From Geminocystis sp050753365 (GTDB lineage Bacteria; Cyanobacteriota; Cyanobacteriia; Cyanobacteriales; Cyanobacteriaceae): DNA of 64,000 nt. The notes below the pieces were generated by a model. That model did no database searches, was not told where the DNA came from, and saw only the letters and a program-made list of their open reading frames with translations. The stretch lies in assembly GCF_050753365.1 (NCBI RefSeq), contig NZ_JBLZFY010000005.1, positions 34,094 through 98,093 of the forward strand, given 5' to 3'. Both the position numbers and the translations under genes were made by a program. Below are positions 52,633-63,200 of this stretch, in pieces. How positions within the stretch are numbered: the first letter of the stretch is position 1; every line of letters starts with the position of its first letter.

Positions 52633-53039
52633 GATCAAAAAAACTCATTTCCTTTTATAATATCTCAAATTTTTCAACACAGTAAAACTACGGTTCTTCT
52701 ACTTTGAGTATGAGAAATTAATCGAAAAGGTTGTCAGGTATCAGTTTGCAGGTATTAGGTTAAATTCAAACTGTTAATTTATCACAATTGCATTTTTTAT
52801 TAATTCTTGAAAATAACTACAACTGTTACCCATTCCCTCTTCCCTCTTCACTTTTCCCTCTCTCAATCAGTAAACTTGGATGCGTTCTAGCTTAAAATAG
52901 ATTGCTTCGTTTCCTCGCAATGATAGGGGGGAGGTTCGATCGAAATGATCGTTAATGATAGGATGGAAAATATCGGATTTATAACTAAAATTAATCTTAC
53001 AACAACTTGCTATATAATCACTAATTCTTCATTCTTTAC
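52633..53039. other. Intergenic region with dispersed repeats
   Basis: 407 bases between the divergent hybrid kinase and copper ATPase genes. It carries a TTAATTCTTGAAAATAACT plus CCCTCTTCCCTCTTC stretch (52797-52862) also seen at about 33567; ATCAGTAAACTTGGATGCG (52866-52893), also at 39446; and an ATTGCTTCG unit (52900-52925). No gene is seen. Confidence 0.6.
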
Positions 53040-55361
53040 ATGATTTCTCCTAGCTTCATCTCCCCAAACATAAAAATTACTGATACAATTACGATCGATA
53101 TTACTGGCATGAAATGCGCAGGATGCGTGAAAGCCGTTGAAAGGCAAATCATCCAACAACAAGGCATCGTCTCCGCTAACGTTAACTTAATTACTGCGGT
53201 GGCTTTGGTACAATATGAAAGCTCGATCGTACAACCTGAAACTTTAGCCCAAAAATTAACCGCCATTGGTTTTCCCTCTCAAGTAAGAGTGATTGATGAA
53301 GATTTCGAGAATCCCCAAGAGAAAATAAGAGAAAAGCGTAGATTAGAGCAGAAAACACAACAATATCAGTTAATTAGTGCTATTTTGTTGCTAATTTTTT
53401 CATCTATTGGACATTTACACCATTTAGGCTTTCACTCTTTACACTGGTTAAGCAATATTTGGTTTCATTGGGGTTTAGCTACCGCTAGTTTATTGATTCC
53501 GGGGAGAGAAATTTTACTCAACGGTTGGCAAGGGTTATGGCAAAAAAAACCCAATATGAATAGTTTAGTGGGATTGGGAACAACTTTTGCTTATGTTGCT
53601 AGTTGCGTGGCTTTGCTTTATCCTTCCTTGGGTTGGGAATGTTTTTTCGATGAGCCTGTTATGCTACTTGGTTTTATTTTTCTAGGCAGGGTATTAGAAT
53701 CAAGAGCAAGAAATCGTGCCATCGAGTCTTTAGAAGATTTATTGAGTTTACGTCCTCAATTTGCTCGTTTAGTGGGTAAAATTAACTCAAATCAAGATCA
53801 AGGTTTAGAAATTCCAGCTATACAAGTCAAACCAGAAGAGTGGGTAAGGGTATTATCAGGAGAGCAGTTTCCTGTGGATGGTATTATTATGGAGGGCGAA
53901 ACCACCGTTGATGAATCGTTATTAACAGGAGAGTCTTTACCTGTATTTAAACGTCAAGGGGATAAGGTTTATGCAGGTACAATTAATAACGGTGATATGG
54001 TAATCTTGGAGGCGGTGAATACGGGCAAAAATACCGCCTTGAGTCAAATTATCGCTACGGTAGAAAATGCTCAAACTCGTAAAGCACCTGTACAAAAAAT
54101 GGCGGATACTGTGTCAGGTTACTTTACTTATACCATCATCTCGATCGCACTGTTGGTGTTTAGTTTTTGGTACTTTTGGGGTACACAAATTTGGTCACAT
54201 CTTCTCCTAGAATTAGATACCAGTCGCACTATTCTCAGTCTCAAGTTAGCTATTGATGTCTTAGTTATAGCTTGTCCTTGCGCTTTAGGGTTAGCCACTC
54301 CCACCGCAATTTTAGTCGGCACTACCACTGGTGCTGAAAATGGGTTATTAATTAAAGGGGGTGATGTGTTAGAACAAGTTAAGAATCTAAGTTCGATCGT
54401 CTTCGATAAAACTGGTACACTAACTCAAGGATACCCTCAACTGGAAAATGTTGTGACTTTTAGTCAACATTCTGACAAGGAAATTTTGCAGATAGCCTCC
54501 AGCTTAGAAATTTCAGCTAATCATCCCCTCGCTAAAGCTATTCTCAACCACGCCAATAAATTATCTCTTGATGTTTTGCCAATGGAATCCTTTGCCAATC
54601 AAGCCGGAAAAGGCGTTAAGGGTAAACTCGCTGATGATTGGTTTTATCTCGGTAATCGATCGTGGCTACAAAACAATTCGATCGAGCTGGACTCTACAAT
54701 TATCCTTCAATGTGAACAATGGACAAAAGAGGGTAAAACTGTTGTTTATTTAGGCAAAAATAGTGATTTAATCGGCTTAATTACCCTTTCAGATCAAATT
54801 AGACCTGATGCAAAAAGTACCGTTAAAACTTTGCAAAACATGGGCTTGGACGTAATTATGATGAGTGGAGATCAACCCCTAACAACTCAATATATAGCAG
54901 AAAAACTAGGCATTGACACTTATTATGGTGGCTTGACACCATCTCAAAAAAGTGATTTAATTGCCGAATTGCAAAAAAACTCGAAAAATATTGTTGCAAT
55001 GGTGGGAGATGGAATAAATGATACACCAGCAATGACAACTGCTCAATTTTCGATCGCACTCAATCAAGGCTCAGAAATTGCTATTAAAACAGCAGGAATT
55101 GTCTTAACGACTGGGAAATTAAAAGACGTGGTGACAGCGATTAATTTGAGTAAGCTAACCCTCAGAAAAATTCAACAAAATCTTTTTTGGGCATTGAGTT
55201 ACAATCTAATGGCAATACCCCTCGCTAGTGGTTTTTTCTTGCCAAAGTATCAAATTTTGTTAAATCCTGCTACTGCTGGAGCATTAATGGCGCTAAGTTC
55301 AATTATTGTCGTGACAAATTCCCTCTTGTTGAAAAATTCGGCTCGAAAATTCCTTAATTGA
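53040..55361 (+). CDS. ctaA: Copper-transporting P-type ATPase (CtaA-like)
   Basis: A 773-residue P1B-type ATPase. The N-terminal metal-binding domain has GMKCAGC (Cys26, Cys29). About eight membrane helices, with the CPC ion site in VIACPCALGLATPT. Phosphorylation loop DKTGTLTQG (Asp about 455), the TGES loop LLTGESLPV, and GDGINDTPA. The ECFFDEPVMLLGF helix resembles CtaA, which supplies copper for plastocyanin and oxidase; the paralogue PacS is the alternative. It starts next to heptamer-like TTCATTC sequence. Confidence 0.9.
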   Translation: MISPSFISPNIKITDTITIDITGMKCAGCVKAVERQIIQQQGIVSANVNLITAVALVQYESSIVQPETLAQKLTAIGFPSQVRVIDEDFENPQEKIREKRRLEQKTQQYQLISAILLLIFSSIGHLHHLGFHSLHWLSNIWFHWGLATASLLIPGREILLNGWQGLWQKKPNMNSLVGLGTTFAYVASCVALLYPSLGWECFFDEPVMLLGFIFLGRVLESRARNRAIESLEDLLSLRPQFARLVGKINSNQDQGLEIPAIQVKPEEWVRVLSGEQFPVDGIIMEGETTVDESLLTGESLPVFKRQGDKVYAGTINNGDMVILEAVNTGKNTALSQIIATVENAQTRKAPVQKMADTVSGYFTYTIISIALLVFSFWYFWGTQIWSHLLLELDTSRTILSLKLAIDVLVIACPCALGLATPTAILVGTTTGAENGLLIKGGDVLEQVKNLSSIVFDKTGTLTQGYPQLENVVTFSQHSDKEILQIASSLEISANHPLAKAILNHANKLSLDVLPMESFANQAGKGVKGKLADDWFYLGNRSWLQNNSIELDSTIILQCEQWTKEGKTVVYLGKNSDLIGLITLSDQIRPDAKSTVKTLQNMGLDVIMMSGDQPLTTQYIAEKLGIDTYYGGLTPSQKSDLIAELQKNSKNIVAMVGDGINDTPAMTTAQFSIALNQGSEIAIKTAGIVLTTGKLKDVVTAINLSKLTLRKIQQNLFWALSYNLMAIPLASGFFLPKYQILLNPATAGALMALSSIIVVTNSLLLKNSARKFLN

Positions 55362-55482
55362 TAAGTTGAGTTACTGATTACCATTTTGTTTTAAACTAGA
55401 AGAATACCCTTAAACTTTACACTAACTTTATAGATTGTTTCTTCTTATCAGGTATTTTATACTTCAAAATTTTTACTAAAAA

Positions 55483-55920
55483 ATGGTTCAATCTTCCACT
55501 AAACCTCATAAAGCTCATATACTTATCATTGAAGATGACAAGGGAAGAAGGGAAATTCTCTTGCGCAAAAGTAAGTACTCTTTAGGTCGATCGCAACAAG
55601 CCGACATTCGTATTCATTCCCCTTTTGTCTCCCGTCATCATGCCACTATGATAAGACAATTTGATGATCAAGGTTACACCTACTATGAGATTTTAGACGG
55701 AGACGGTCATAATAATGTTAGTGCCAATGGTATTTTAGTTAATGGGCGCAAAGTTAATAATCAACAATTGAAAAATGGTGATAAAGTGGTATTTGGTCCT
55801 CAAATTTCGATCGTCTATCAACATTGTCAACGAGATATTTTCCCCTCCTTGCCTCCTGATGATCCATTTGACATTACCTTAATTGATCCTGCTATGATGC
55901 TTACAGACTGGGAAGATTGA
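55483..55920 (+). CDS. FHA-domain protein
   Basis: A 145-residue protein. A single forkhead-associated domain (about 30-115): YSLGRSQQADIRIHSPFVSRHHATMI carries the conserved GR, SRHH and, later, NGILVNGRKV with the phosphothreonine-binding Ser/Arg/Asn. FHA domains read phosphothreonine on proteins and would suit partners of Hanks kinases such as the one at 14027. Lone gene, 121 bases after the copper ATPase. Confidence 0.93.
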   Translation: MVQSSTKPHKAHILIIEDDKGRREILLRKSKYSLGRSQQADIRIHSPFVSRHHATMIRQFDDQGYTYYEILDGDGHNNVSANGILVNGRKVNNQQLKNGDKVVFGPQISIVYQHCQRDIFPSLPPDDPFDITLIDPAMMLTDWED

Positions 55921-55960
55921 CACATTTGGGCTTATTTTTTTTGCAGGGCAAACATATAAG

Positions 55961-56050
55961 GTAAAAATTGCCAAAAATTCACACTTTTTTGTGAATATAG
56001 TGTGCCTAAACCATTGATTTTAATAACCTTTTGATTTATTCAGCAAACCC
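55961..56050 (-). repeat. Right-end fragment of the MITE-like repeat
   Basis: Same part as 30310-30407, in the opposite orientation to it and in the same orientation as the full copy: TGTGCCTAAACCATTGATTT then TTGATTTATTCAGCAAACCC. The remnant AAAAAGTATTGTAATGAAG left-end-like motif follows at about 56067. Confidence 0.75.
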
Positions 56051-56083
56051 TATTTAGGGAATGCCCAAAAAGTATTGTAATGA

Positions 56084-56110
56084 AGGGGGTAATCGATAAT
56101 CCCCCCCCCT
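56084..56110 (-). terminator. G/C-rich hairpin after the ABC transporter gene
   Basis: AGGGGGTAATCGAT and AATCCCCCCCCCT form an imperfect stem with at least five G:C pairs, 14 bases beyond the stop of the 56124-57830 gene. There is no clear T-tract on either strand. Confidence 0.45.
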
Positions 56111-56123
56111 ACTGTTTTACTGA

Positions 56124-57830
56124 TTAATTAATGGAAGATAATTGCCATGATTTATCCTCAGATATTTTCAGTAATAGTTGATGATAATTTTTTAAACTTT
56201 CTCGATGTCCAACACTAATAAATGTTGTATTTGTTTCTAATAAATGCTGATATAAATTCGCCTCATTATTACTATCTAAAGCGCTAGTGGCTTCATCGAG
56301 AATTGCATACTCAGGTTTATTAATCAAAATACGCGCAAATGCTACCCTTTGTTGCTCTCCTAATGATAATACTTCCCCCCAGTCTTTTTCCACTTCAAAA
56401 CCGCCAAATTTTTCGGCTAAATGGGGTAAATTGACTAAGTTTAAAACTTGTTGTAATTCTTCTTCAGAAATATTTTTCTCTACACTAGGATAAATTAATT
56501 GTTCTTTTAATGTACCGATAATCATATACGGACGTTGGGGTAAAAATAACATTTTATCTAATTCTGGGCGATAAATTGCTCCTGTACCTGCATTCCATAA
56601 ACCTGCGATCGATCTAAGTAAAGAACTTTTACCACAACCACTACTACCCATAATTAATAAACCTTTTCCTTGAGGTAAATTCACACTCACATTCTCCATT
56701 AATGTATTTTGATAATTAGGAGTTTGTAAAGTTAAATGTTCGATCGATAATTGCTCATCTACTATGGTATCAATAGTACGATTTTCTAAGTTATTTTTAG
56801 TTAATAAATCTGGTGTTTTTTGTCCTAATAAAAAGTTATAAAAACTGGAAAGTCGATCGATACCTGCCGCAAAACTGGTTAAAGATTGGAAACGACTCAC
56901 AATGATATTTAAAGAGAAAAATACTCGTAAAAATGCCCCCGTTGCTTCACTAACTTTTCCTACTTCTAAATCCCCTGACAAAACATTAGGCGCGACTACA
57001 ATAGCAGGAATAACATAGGGTAAAAATTCAAAAGTATTGGTAAATAAACCTAAATATAATTCTTGCCATACTAACAAAGCATTAAAGTTATTAAAAGCAT
57101 CAATAAATAAATTATTTAAGTTGCCCTTTTCCTGACTTTCTCCTTGATAAAATGCGATCGATTCTGAATTTTCCCTAACTCTCACTAAACCAAAACGAAA
57201 GTTAGCTTCTTTTTGTAATTGATTAAAGTTTAAACTAACTAATTTTCTTCCAAAAACTCCTGTGGTTATCAAAGTACCTGCCAAGGCATAAACTAACAAA
57301 AAAATCACTAATTGTTGAGAAATTGACCACAAAACTACACTAAAAGCAATTACTTGTAAAACTGACTGAATAATTACTAAGAAAAAGAGTAAAGAATCTT
57401 GAGTAAAACTTCTAATATCTTCCGAAATTCGTTGATCAGGGTTATCAATTTCGATATTTTTTACCGCTAATTGATAAAAAGAACGATTCAAAAAATAGTT
57501 ATTTAAAAAATGTTCTGTCAACCATTTTCGCCAATATAAACCTAACTTTCCTTGAGTAAAAGAAAATCCTGCAAATAACGGCACATACAAGACTAAAACC
57601 AATAAAAATTTAAAAACTGTTTGCCAAAATTCCGTTTCATCTTTTCTGGATAAAGTAGAAATTAATCCTCCTTGGGCTTCATTTAATAAAACACTTAATT
57701 GAGTATAACCAATTAATAAAAGTCCTAAAATTACTAATAAAGTTATTGCCCCTTTTTTTTCTTTCCCTAACCAATATAATTTAGCGATCAACCAAAATTC
57801 TCGAAAAACATTAAGATTAAAACCTTTCAT
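56124..57830 (-). CDS. ABC transporter, SbmA/BacA (ABC_membrane_2) type
   Basis: A 568-residue fused half-transporter. N-terminal permease of the ABC_membrane_2 class (LLIGYTQLSVLLNEAQGGLISTLSRKDETEFW; NPDQRISEDIRSFTQDSL, the EAA-like loop), about six helices. ATPase domain: Walker A MGSSGCGKSS, PQRPYMIIGTLKEQL, signature LSLGEQQRVAFAR, Walker B YAILDEATSALD. Relatives import or export peptides, cobalamin or fatty acyl compounds; the cyanobacterial substrate is not known. Confidence 0.92.
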   Translation of the reverse strand: MKGFNLNVFREFWLIAKLYWLGKEKKGAITLLVILGLLLIGYTQLSVLLNEAQGGLISTLSRKDETEFWQTVFKFLLVLVLYVPLFAGFSFTQGKLGLYWRKWLTEHFLNNYFLNRSFYQLAVKNIEIDNPDQRISEDIRSFTQDSLLFFLVIIQSVLQVIAFSVVLWSISQQLVIFLLVYALAGTLITTGVFGRKLVSLNFNQLQKEANFRFGLVRVRENSESIAFYQGESQEKGNLNNLFIDAFNNFNALLVWQELYLGLFTNTFEFLPYVIPAIVVAPNVLSGDLEVGKVSEATGAFLRVFFSLNIIVSRFQSLTSFAAGIDRLSSFYNFLLGQKTPDLLTKNNLENRTIDTIVDEQLSIEHLTLQTPNYQNTLMENVSVNLPQGKGLLIMGSSGCGKSSLLRSIAGLWNAGTGAIYRPELDKMLFLPQRPYMIIGTLKEQLIYPSVEKNISEEELQQVLNLVNLPHLAEKFGGFEVEKDWGEVLSLGEQQRVAFARILINKPEYAILDEATSALDSNNEANLYQHLLETNTTFISVGHRESLKNYHQLLLKISEDKSWQLSSIN

Positions 57831-57954
57831 ATAATTTTAAAAAAACAAAAATTTTACTTTAATGAGTATAGCATAAATACTCATTATTAAAAGTAGTTTT
57901 ACACTTTAATTTAATATAAAAAGGTAAATAAAATACTTCTTCGTTTATGAAAAA

Positions 57955-57980
57955 GATTACTTCGTTACCGCCCAATGACA
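57955..57980. repeat. Dispersed ATTGCTTCG repeat copy, diverged
   Basis: GATTACTTCGTTACCGCCCA then ATGACA; two to three changes from the copies at 8965-9049. Confidence 0.65.
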
Positions 57981-58020
57981 TTTCTCTTTTAAGTATTATT
58001 AATTATTCATTATTAATTAT

Positions 58021-58491
58021 TCATTTTCTCCATTGACTATAAGAATTTTTAGCTAAATTAGAATTATAATAACGACTATCCTGAGTCACTTCTTCCCCTA
58101 TCCAATTAGGTAAAATAATCTCCTGATTTTCACTACTTAATTCCACCTCAGCTAAAATTAAACCCTGATTATCTCCTAAAAATTCATCCACTTCCCACAT
58201 TAACTCACTTACTTTTACTCTATATCTTATCTTTTCGATGAGAGGTCGATCGCACAGAGTATCCAACATTTCTCCTGCTTCTTGTAAGGGTATCTCATAC
58301 TCAAATTCCGATCGAGCCATGCCTTTACTTTTACCCTTGAGAGTGATATAGCCTTTATCACCTGCAATTCTCAGTCTGACAGTATTGCCATTATGGGTAT
58401 AAATATACCCCTGACGATACAAAATACCGTTATCGGGAGGTTGCCAAAGACGATGATTAACTAAAAATTTGCGTTCGATTTCTAAACCCAT
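58021..58491 (-). CDS. CYTH-domain phosphatase
   Basis: 156 residues from the ATG at 58491 (MGLEIERKFLV); an upstream TTG is less likely. The EIERKF motif (ExExK) near the N-terminus plus alternating charged strands (TVRLRIAGDKGYITLKGKSKG, SEFEYEIPL, ILAEVELSSENQE) define the CYTH triphosphate tunnel fold. Such proteins usually hydrolyse inorganic triphosphate or thiamine triphosphate. The gene faces tRNA-Cys, whose 5' end is 65 bases away on the opposite strand. Confidence 0.92.
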   Translation of the reverse strand: MGLEIERKFLVNHRLWQPPDNGILYRQGYIYTHNGNTVRLRIAGDKGYITLKGKSKGMARSEFEYEIPLQEAGEMLDTLCDRPLIEKIRYRVKVSELMWEVDEFLGDNQGLILAEVELSSENQEIILPNWIGEEVTQDSRYYNSNLAKNSYSQWRK

Positions 58492-58556
58492 AATTTTAAA
58501 TTTTCCCCTTGCCAAAATATCTAATTATAGGTTAACATGATAAAGTGTCAGATAAT

Positions 58557-58628
58557 GGCGGCGTAGCCAAGTGGTAAGGCAAGGGTCTGCAAAACCTTCA
58601 TCCCCCAGTTCGAATCTGGGCGTCGCCT
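58557..58628 (+). tRNA. tRNA-Cys (GCA)
   Basis: 72 bases. Acceptor GGCGGCG pairs with CGTCGCC (one G:T); D arm GCC...GGC; anticodon stem AGGGT/ACCTT with loop CTGCAAA, anticodon GCA; T arm CCCAG-TTCGAAT-CTGGG; discriminator T, as usual for Cys. CCA is not encoded. Confidence 0.97.
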
Positions 58629-58714
58629 TTGAGGATTAATCTTTTACATCACATTACCTTTGAGTGACCTTGGAGTGTTTTTAACGCAACATTTTTGAAA
58701 TTAGTCTGAAATTT

Positions 58715-60001
58715 TTAACAGGATTTAATTTCACAAATAGCATAATATTCAGGAGATAGATATTGACTAGCGTAAGCCTGTAATTTTTCAGGGGTAAATT
58801 GTTTCACTATCTGAGGATATTTTAACGCTAAATTTGCCCGTTTTAAGACTTGATAATAACCATATAATCCTGCTAATTGTTCGGGGGTTTCTGTGGAAAA
58901 AATATAGTCATGGCATAACGAGCGTTGACAGTTTTTTAATTCATTTGCTGTCACTGGTTCTTGTTGTAATTTATAAATTTGATTGCGAATAATATTTTCT
59001 ATTTCCTCACTGTTATTACTAGATAAATAGGCAGAAATTGTAAATAAACTAGAATGTTTTTGCAGGGAAAAATCGCAACTAATATCTAATAATAAATGTT
59101 CTTCTTCTCTTAATTTTCTCACCAGTCTTGATGTTCTACCACCACTTAAGATTAAGGATAACATATCAAGCGCGATCGCACCTTCTAAATTTTCGATACC
59201 CGGTCCCATCCATGCCATAATAAGACGAGGTTGTTCTAATCTAGGCAAAAATAACTCTTTTCGGCGTATATCTATAATAGGCGGTTCACTGTCAAAATAA
59301 ACATCAGGACATTCCGATCGAATGGTAAAATCCTTAAAACAATTTTCTACTAAAGTAATTGCTTGTTCACGCTCAATATTTCCCACTAATACCACCGTCA
59401 TATTTTCGGGTTGATAATAGGTTTTATGGTAACAGCGCATCTGATTAGGGGTGTGTTGCAACAACAAAGGTTCTTCCCCTAATACAGAACGGCGATAAGG
59501 GTGATGTTGATAGATGGTATTTGCCACACCCTGCATAATCATCCAATCATAATCATCATAGCTCGATCGAATTTCTTCCAACACCACATCTCGTTCAATA
59601 TAAAAATCCTCATCGGGAATTTCCGCTTGTAAAACAATCTCCGCTAAATAAGGGAGAGTCTCGGGCAAATATTGAGAAGCGGTAGTCAGAAAAAAGTGGG
59701 TATAATCATAACTGGTAGCGGCATTAGCACAACCTCCCGTACTTTCTACGATGTAATCAAACTCCCCCGGAAAAATATTTTTTGTGCCTTTAAAGATCAT
59801 GTGTTCTAAAAAGTGGGAAATCCCCGACCAGGACTCAGGTTCAGTTGTCACACCAGCATTTACCCATATATCTGCTACTACCACTGAACTAGCTGGTATT
59901 TCCTGATGAACTAGAGTTAAACCATTGGAAAAAGAAATGATGTCAAGATCATAACGACAAGATGATTGACTTTTAGGATTGCGATCGAGAGATAATATCA
60001 T
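58715..60001 (-). CDS. M16 family zinc peptidase
   Basis: A 428-residue peptidase. The inverted zinc motif HFLEH is at residues 63-67, with the third ligand Glu expected near 140. The two-domain M16 layout is complete (NMTVVLVGNI, GGRTSRLVRKLREEEHLL). Homologous to the processing-peptidase and PqqL-type enzymes; it probably degrades peptides in the cytosol or periplasm. No signal peptide. Cyanobacteria often have two paired M16 genes; only one lies here. Confidence 0.93.
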   Translation of the reverse strand: MILSLDRNPKSQSSCRYDLDIISFSNGLTLVHQEIPASSVVVADIWVNAGVTTEPESWSGISHFLEHMIFKGTKNIFPGEFDYIVESTGGCANAATSYDYTHFFLTTASQYLPETLPYLAEIVLQAEIPDEDFYIERDVVLEEIRSSYDDYDWMIMQGVANTIYQHHPYRRSVLGEEPLLLQHTPNQMRCYHKTYYQPENMTVVLVGNIEREQAITLVENCFKDFTIRSECPDVYFDSEPPIIDIRRKELFLPRLEQPRLIMAWMGPGIENLEGAIALDMLSLILSGGRTSRLVRKLREEEHLLLDISCDFSLQKHSSLFTISAYLSSNNSEEIENIIRNQIYKLQQEPVTANELKNCQRSLCHDYIFSTETPEQLAGLYGYYQVLKRANLALKYPQIVKQFTPEKLQAYASQYLSPEYYAICEIKSC

Positions 60002-60116
60002 ATCATCATATTTATTTACCTTTTCTTAATCTTAACTCTAATGTTGTTATTTACAGACAATAAATAGTCAGGAATTATTAACAATTCACTATGGTTATCG
60101 AGGGTAGTCGAGATGC

Positions 60117-60203
60117 ACTATTCACTATTCATTATTCATTATTCACTATTCATTATTCATTATTCACTATTCATTATTCACTATTCATTATTCACTATTC
60201 ATG
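60117..60203. repeat. Heptamer repeat ATTCACT/ATTCATT ending in the mfd start codon
   Basis: About 12 units of ATTCACT/ATTCATT. The last unit reads ATTCATG, in which the final ATG is the mfd start. No separate ribosome-binding site is visible. Confidence 0.9.
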
Positions 60204-63200
60204 TTTAACTCTGTCATTCGATCGATCTCAAAATCTCCTCTTACCACAGAATTAATTGACAAACTCAACAGCAGTGGAAAACTAAAGATACAAGGCGTAG
60301 CCCGTTTACCTAAAGGTTTAGTTACCACTGCTATCGCTCAAGAGCAGAAGAAAAACTTACTTGTAGTTTGTTCAACCCTAGAAGAATCCGCTCGTTGGAT
60401 GGCGAATATTGAGGTTATGGGTTATAAACAAGTTTTTTTCTATCCTACCACCGAAGCAACTCCCTACGAGTCTTTTAATGGCGAATCTGAGATGATTTGG
60501 GGGCAGATGCAGACTCTTTCTAGTTTAATAAATCAGGATGTTACAAATTTTCCTTTAGCGGTTGTGACTACGGAAAAAGCCTTACAGCCTCATTTACCGC
60601 CTCCAGAGGTGTTTGCTGACTATTGCTTAAATTTGAGCAAGGGTATGACTTTTGAGAGTAAAAATATTGATTTGACTTTAGCGAGGATGGGTTATGAGAG
60701 GGTGAATTTAGTGGAGGTGGAAGGACAATGGAGTAAACGAGGGGATTTAATCGATATTTTCCCCGTATCCGCCGAATTACCCGTCAGATTAGAGTTTTTT
60801 GGCGATGAATTGGAGTCCATAAGAGAATTTGATCCTGTGTCTCAACGTAGTTTGGATCACATTCAAGCATTTAACCTTACTCCTACAACATGGAGTACGA
60901 TAATTGGTCAGAGTTTACCTAGCATAAAAATTATTAAACCATTTATTAGCACCTTTGATCAAGAAAATTTAGAAAATGACATTTATCCCGAAGGAATGAC
61001 TCGTTTTTTGGGTTTAGCTTTTAATGGTGAAAATGGTCATGTTGCCTCGATTTTAGACTATTTTCCTGATAATTCGATCGTCGCCCTTGACGAGGTTGAA
61101 CAATGCCTTGCCCATAGTCGTATTTGGGTTGAACAAGCCCAAGAAAAATGGCAATTAATGAATGACATAATCTCCCCTAAATCGTCTTTAAAAGAGGAAA
61201 ATTTAGAAGAAATAATTTCCTCTCACTCTGCTTTGACAGGAGAAGAAATAATCCCCCCTACTGCTTTGAAAGGGGGGGATAATAATAAAGAAAATTCTTT
61301 ACCTTTGAAAGGGGGGAATAATCTTTCTGGTTTACCGAAAATTCATCGGGATTTTTCTGTTTCTTTAGGGTTGATTAAGTATCCGCAAATTTATTTGTCA
61401 GAAATTGCCTTAGCAATCAATGAAGACGAGATACCTAGTATCAATTTATCTTCTCGCCCTTTACCTGTTTCTCCTCATCAGTTTGCCAAATTAGCAGAAA
61501 TTTTAAGGGGTAAAAAAGAAATCTTTAATTCGATCGATTTGAGTAAGTATAATAGATGGTTAATTTCTGCACAACCTACTCGCAGTGTCGCCCTTTTACA
61601 AGAGCATGATTGCACTGCTCAATTTATCTCTAATCCTGTGGATTTTAACAGTATTGAAAAATTGCAAAGACAAAATATTTCTGTGGCTTTAAAATATTCT
61701 GGACAAGCTGAATTAGAAGGTTTTATTTTACCTACTTTTCGCATTGCAATTATTACGGATAGAGAGTTTTTTGGACAACATAATTTAGCCAGTCCGACTT
61801 ATATCAGAAAACGCCGTCAAGCGGCTTCTAAACAGGTAGATTTAGATAAGTTAAGACCAAAAGATTTTATTGTCCATAAATATCATGGTTTAGGACAATT
61901 TTTAGAGTTAGAAATTATTGAGGGGAGAGAATATTTAGTTATTAAATATACTGATGGTTTATTAAAAGTTCCTGTGGATAGTTTAGAATTGGTATCTCGC
62001 TATAGAAATACAGGAGAAGCTCCACCTAAGTTAAATACAATGTCGGGAAGAGAGTGGATAAATACCAAGAATAAAGCTAAGAAATCTATTAAAAAATTAG
62101 CGGTTGATTTAGTCAAATTATATGCAAAAAGAGCAGAATTAAAAGGTTTTGCTTTTCCTGAAGATACTCCTTGGCAAAGAGAATTAGAAGACTCTTTTCC
62201 TTATCAACCAACTCCTGATCAATTAAAGGCAATTCAGGATGTAAAAAGAGATTTAGAAAGCGATCGACCTATGGATAGATTAGTATGTGGTGATGTAGGT
62301 TTTGGCAAAACTGAAGTAGCAATTAGAGCAATTTTTAAAGCTGTTACCGCAGGAAATAAACAGGTAGTTTTTATCGCACCTACGACTATTTTATCTCAGC
62401 AACATTATCATACTTTAGTAGAAAGATTTGCTCCTTATCCCATTAATATCGGCTTATTAAATCGCTTCCGTACAGAGTCAGAAAAAAAAGAAATTATCCA
62501 AAAATTGGCAACGGGAGAGTTAGATATTGTGGTGGGTACTCAAGGGGTTTTAAACAGTAAAATTAAGTTTAAAGATTTAGGCTTATTAGTAGTGGACGAA
62601 GAGCAAAGATTTGGGGTTAATCAAAAGGAAAAAATTAAAGCAATGAAAGCCTCGATCGATGTTTTAACCTTGAGTGCCACTCCCATTCCCCGTACCCTTT
62701 ATATGTCTATTTCGGGGGTGCGAGAAATGAGTTTAATTACCACTCCTCCTCCTAGTCGTCGCCCTATCAAAACCCACATTATGCCCTTCAATCAAGGGGC
62801 GATTCGTACTGCTATTCGCAATGAATTAGACAGGGGAGGACAGATTTTTTACGTTTTACCTCGTATCGAAGGCATGGAGGATTCCATCAAAATGCTTCAG
62901 GCAATGATTCCTAGTCTTAGAATTGCCATTGCCCATGGACAAATGCACCAAGGGGAGTTAGAAACAACTATGTTGGCGTTTAATAACGGTGAAGCGGATT
63001 TGCTCGTGTGTACCACTATCGTTGAGTCTGGTTTAGATATTCCCCGTGTGAATACTATCATCATCGAAGATGCCCAAAAATTCGGTTTAGCCCAATTATA
63101 TCAGCTCAGGGGACGGGTAGGTCGATCGGGGATTCAAGCCCATGCTTGGTTGTTGTATCCTGACAAGGAAACTTTATCGGATGTGGCACGAAAACGATTA

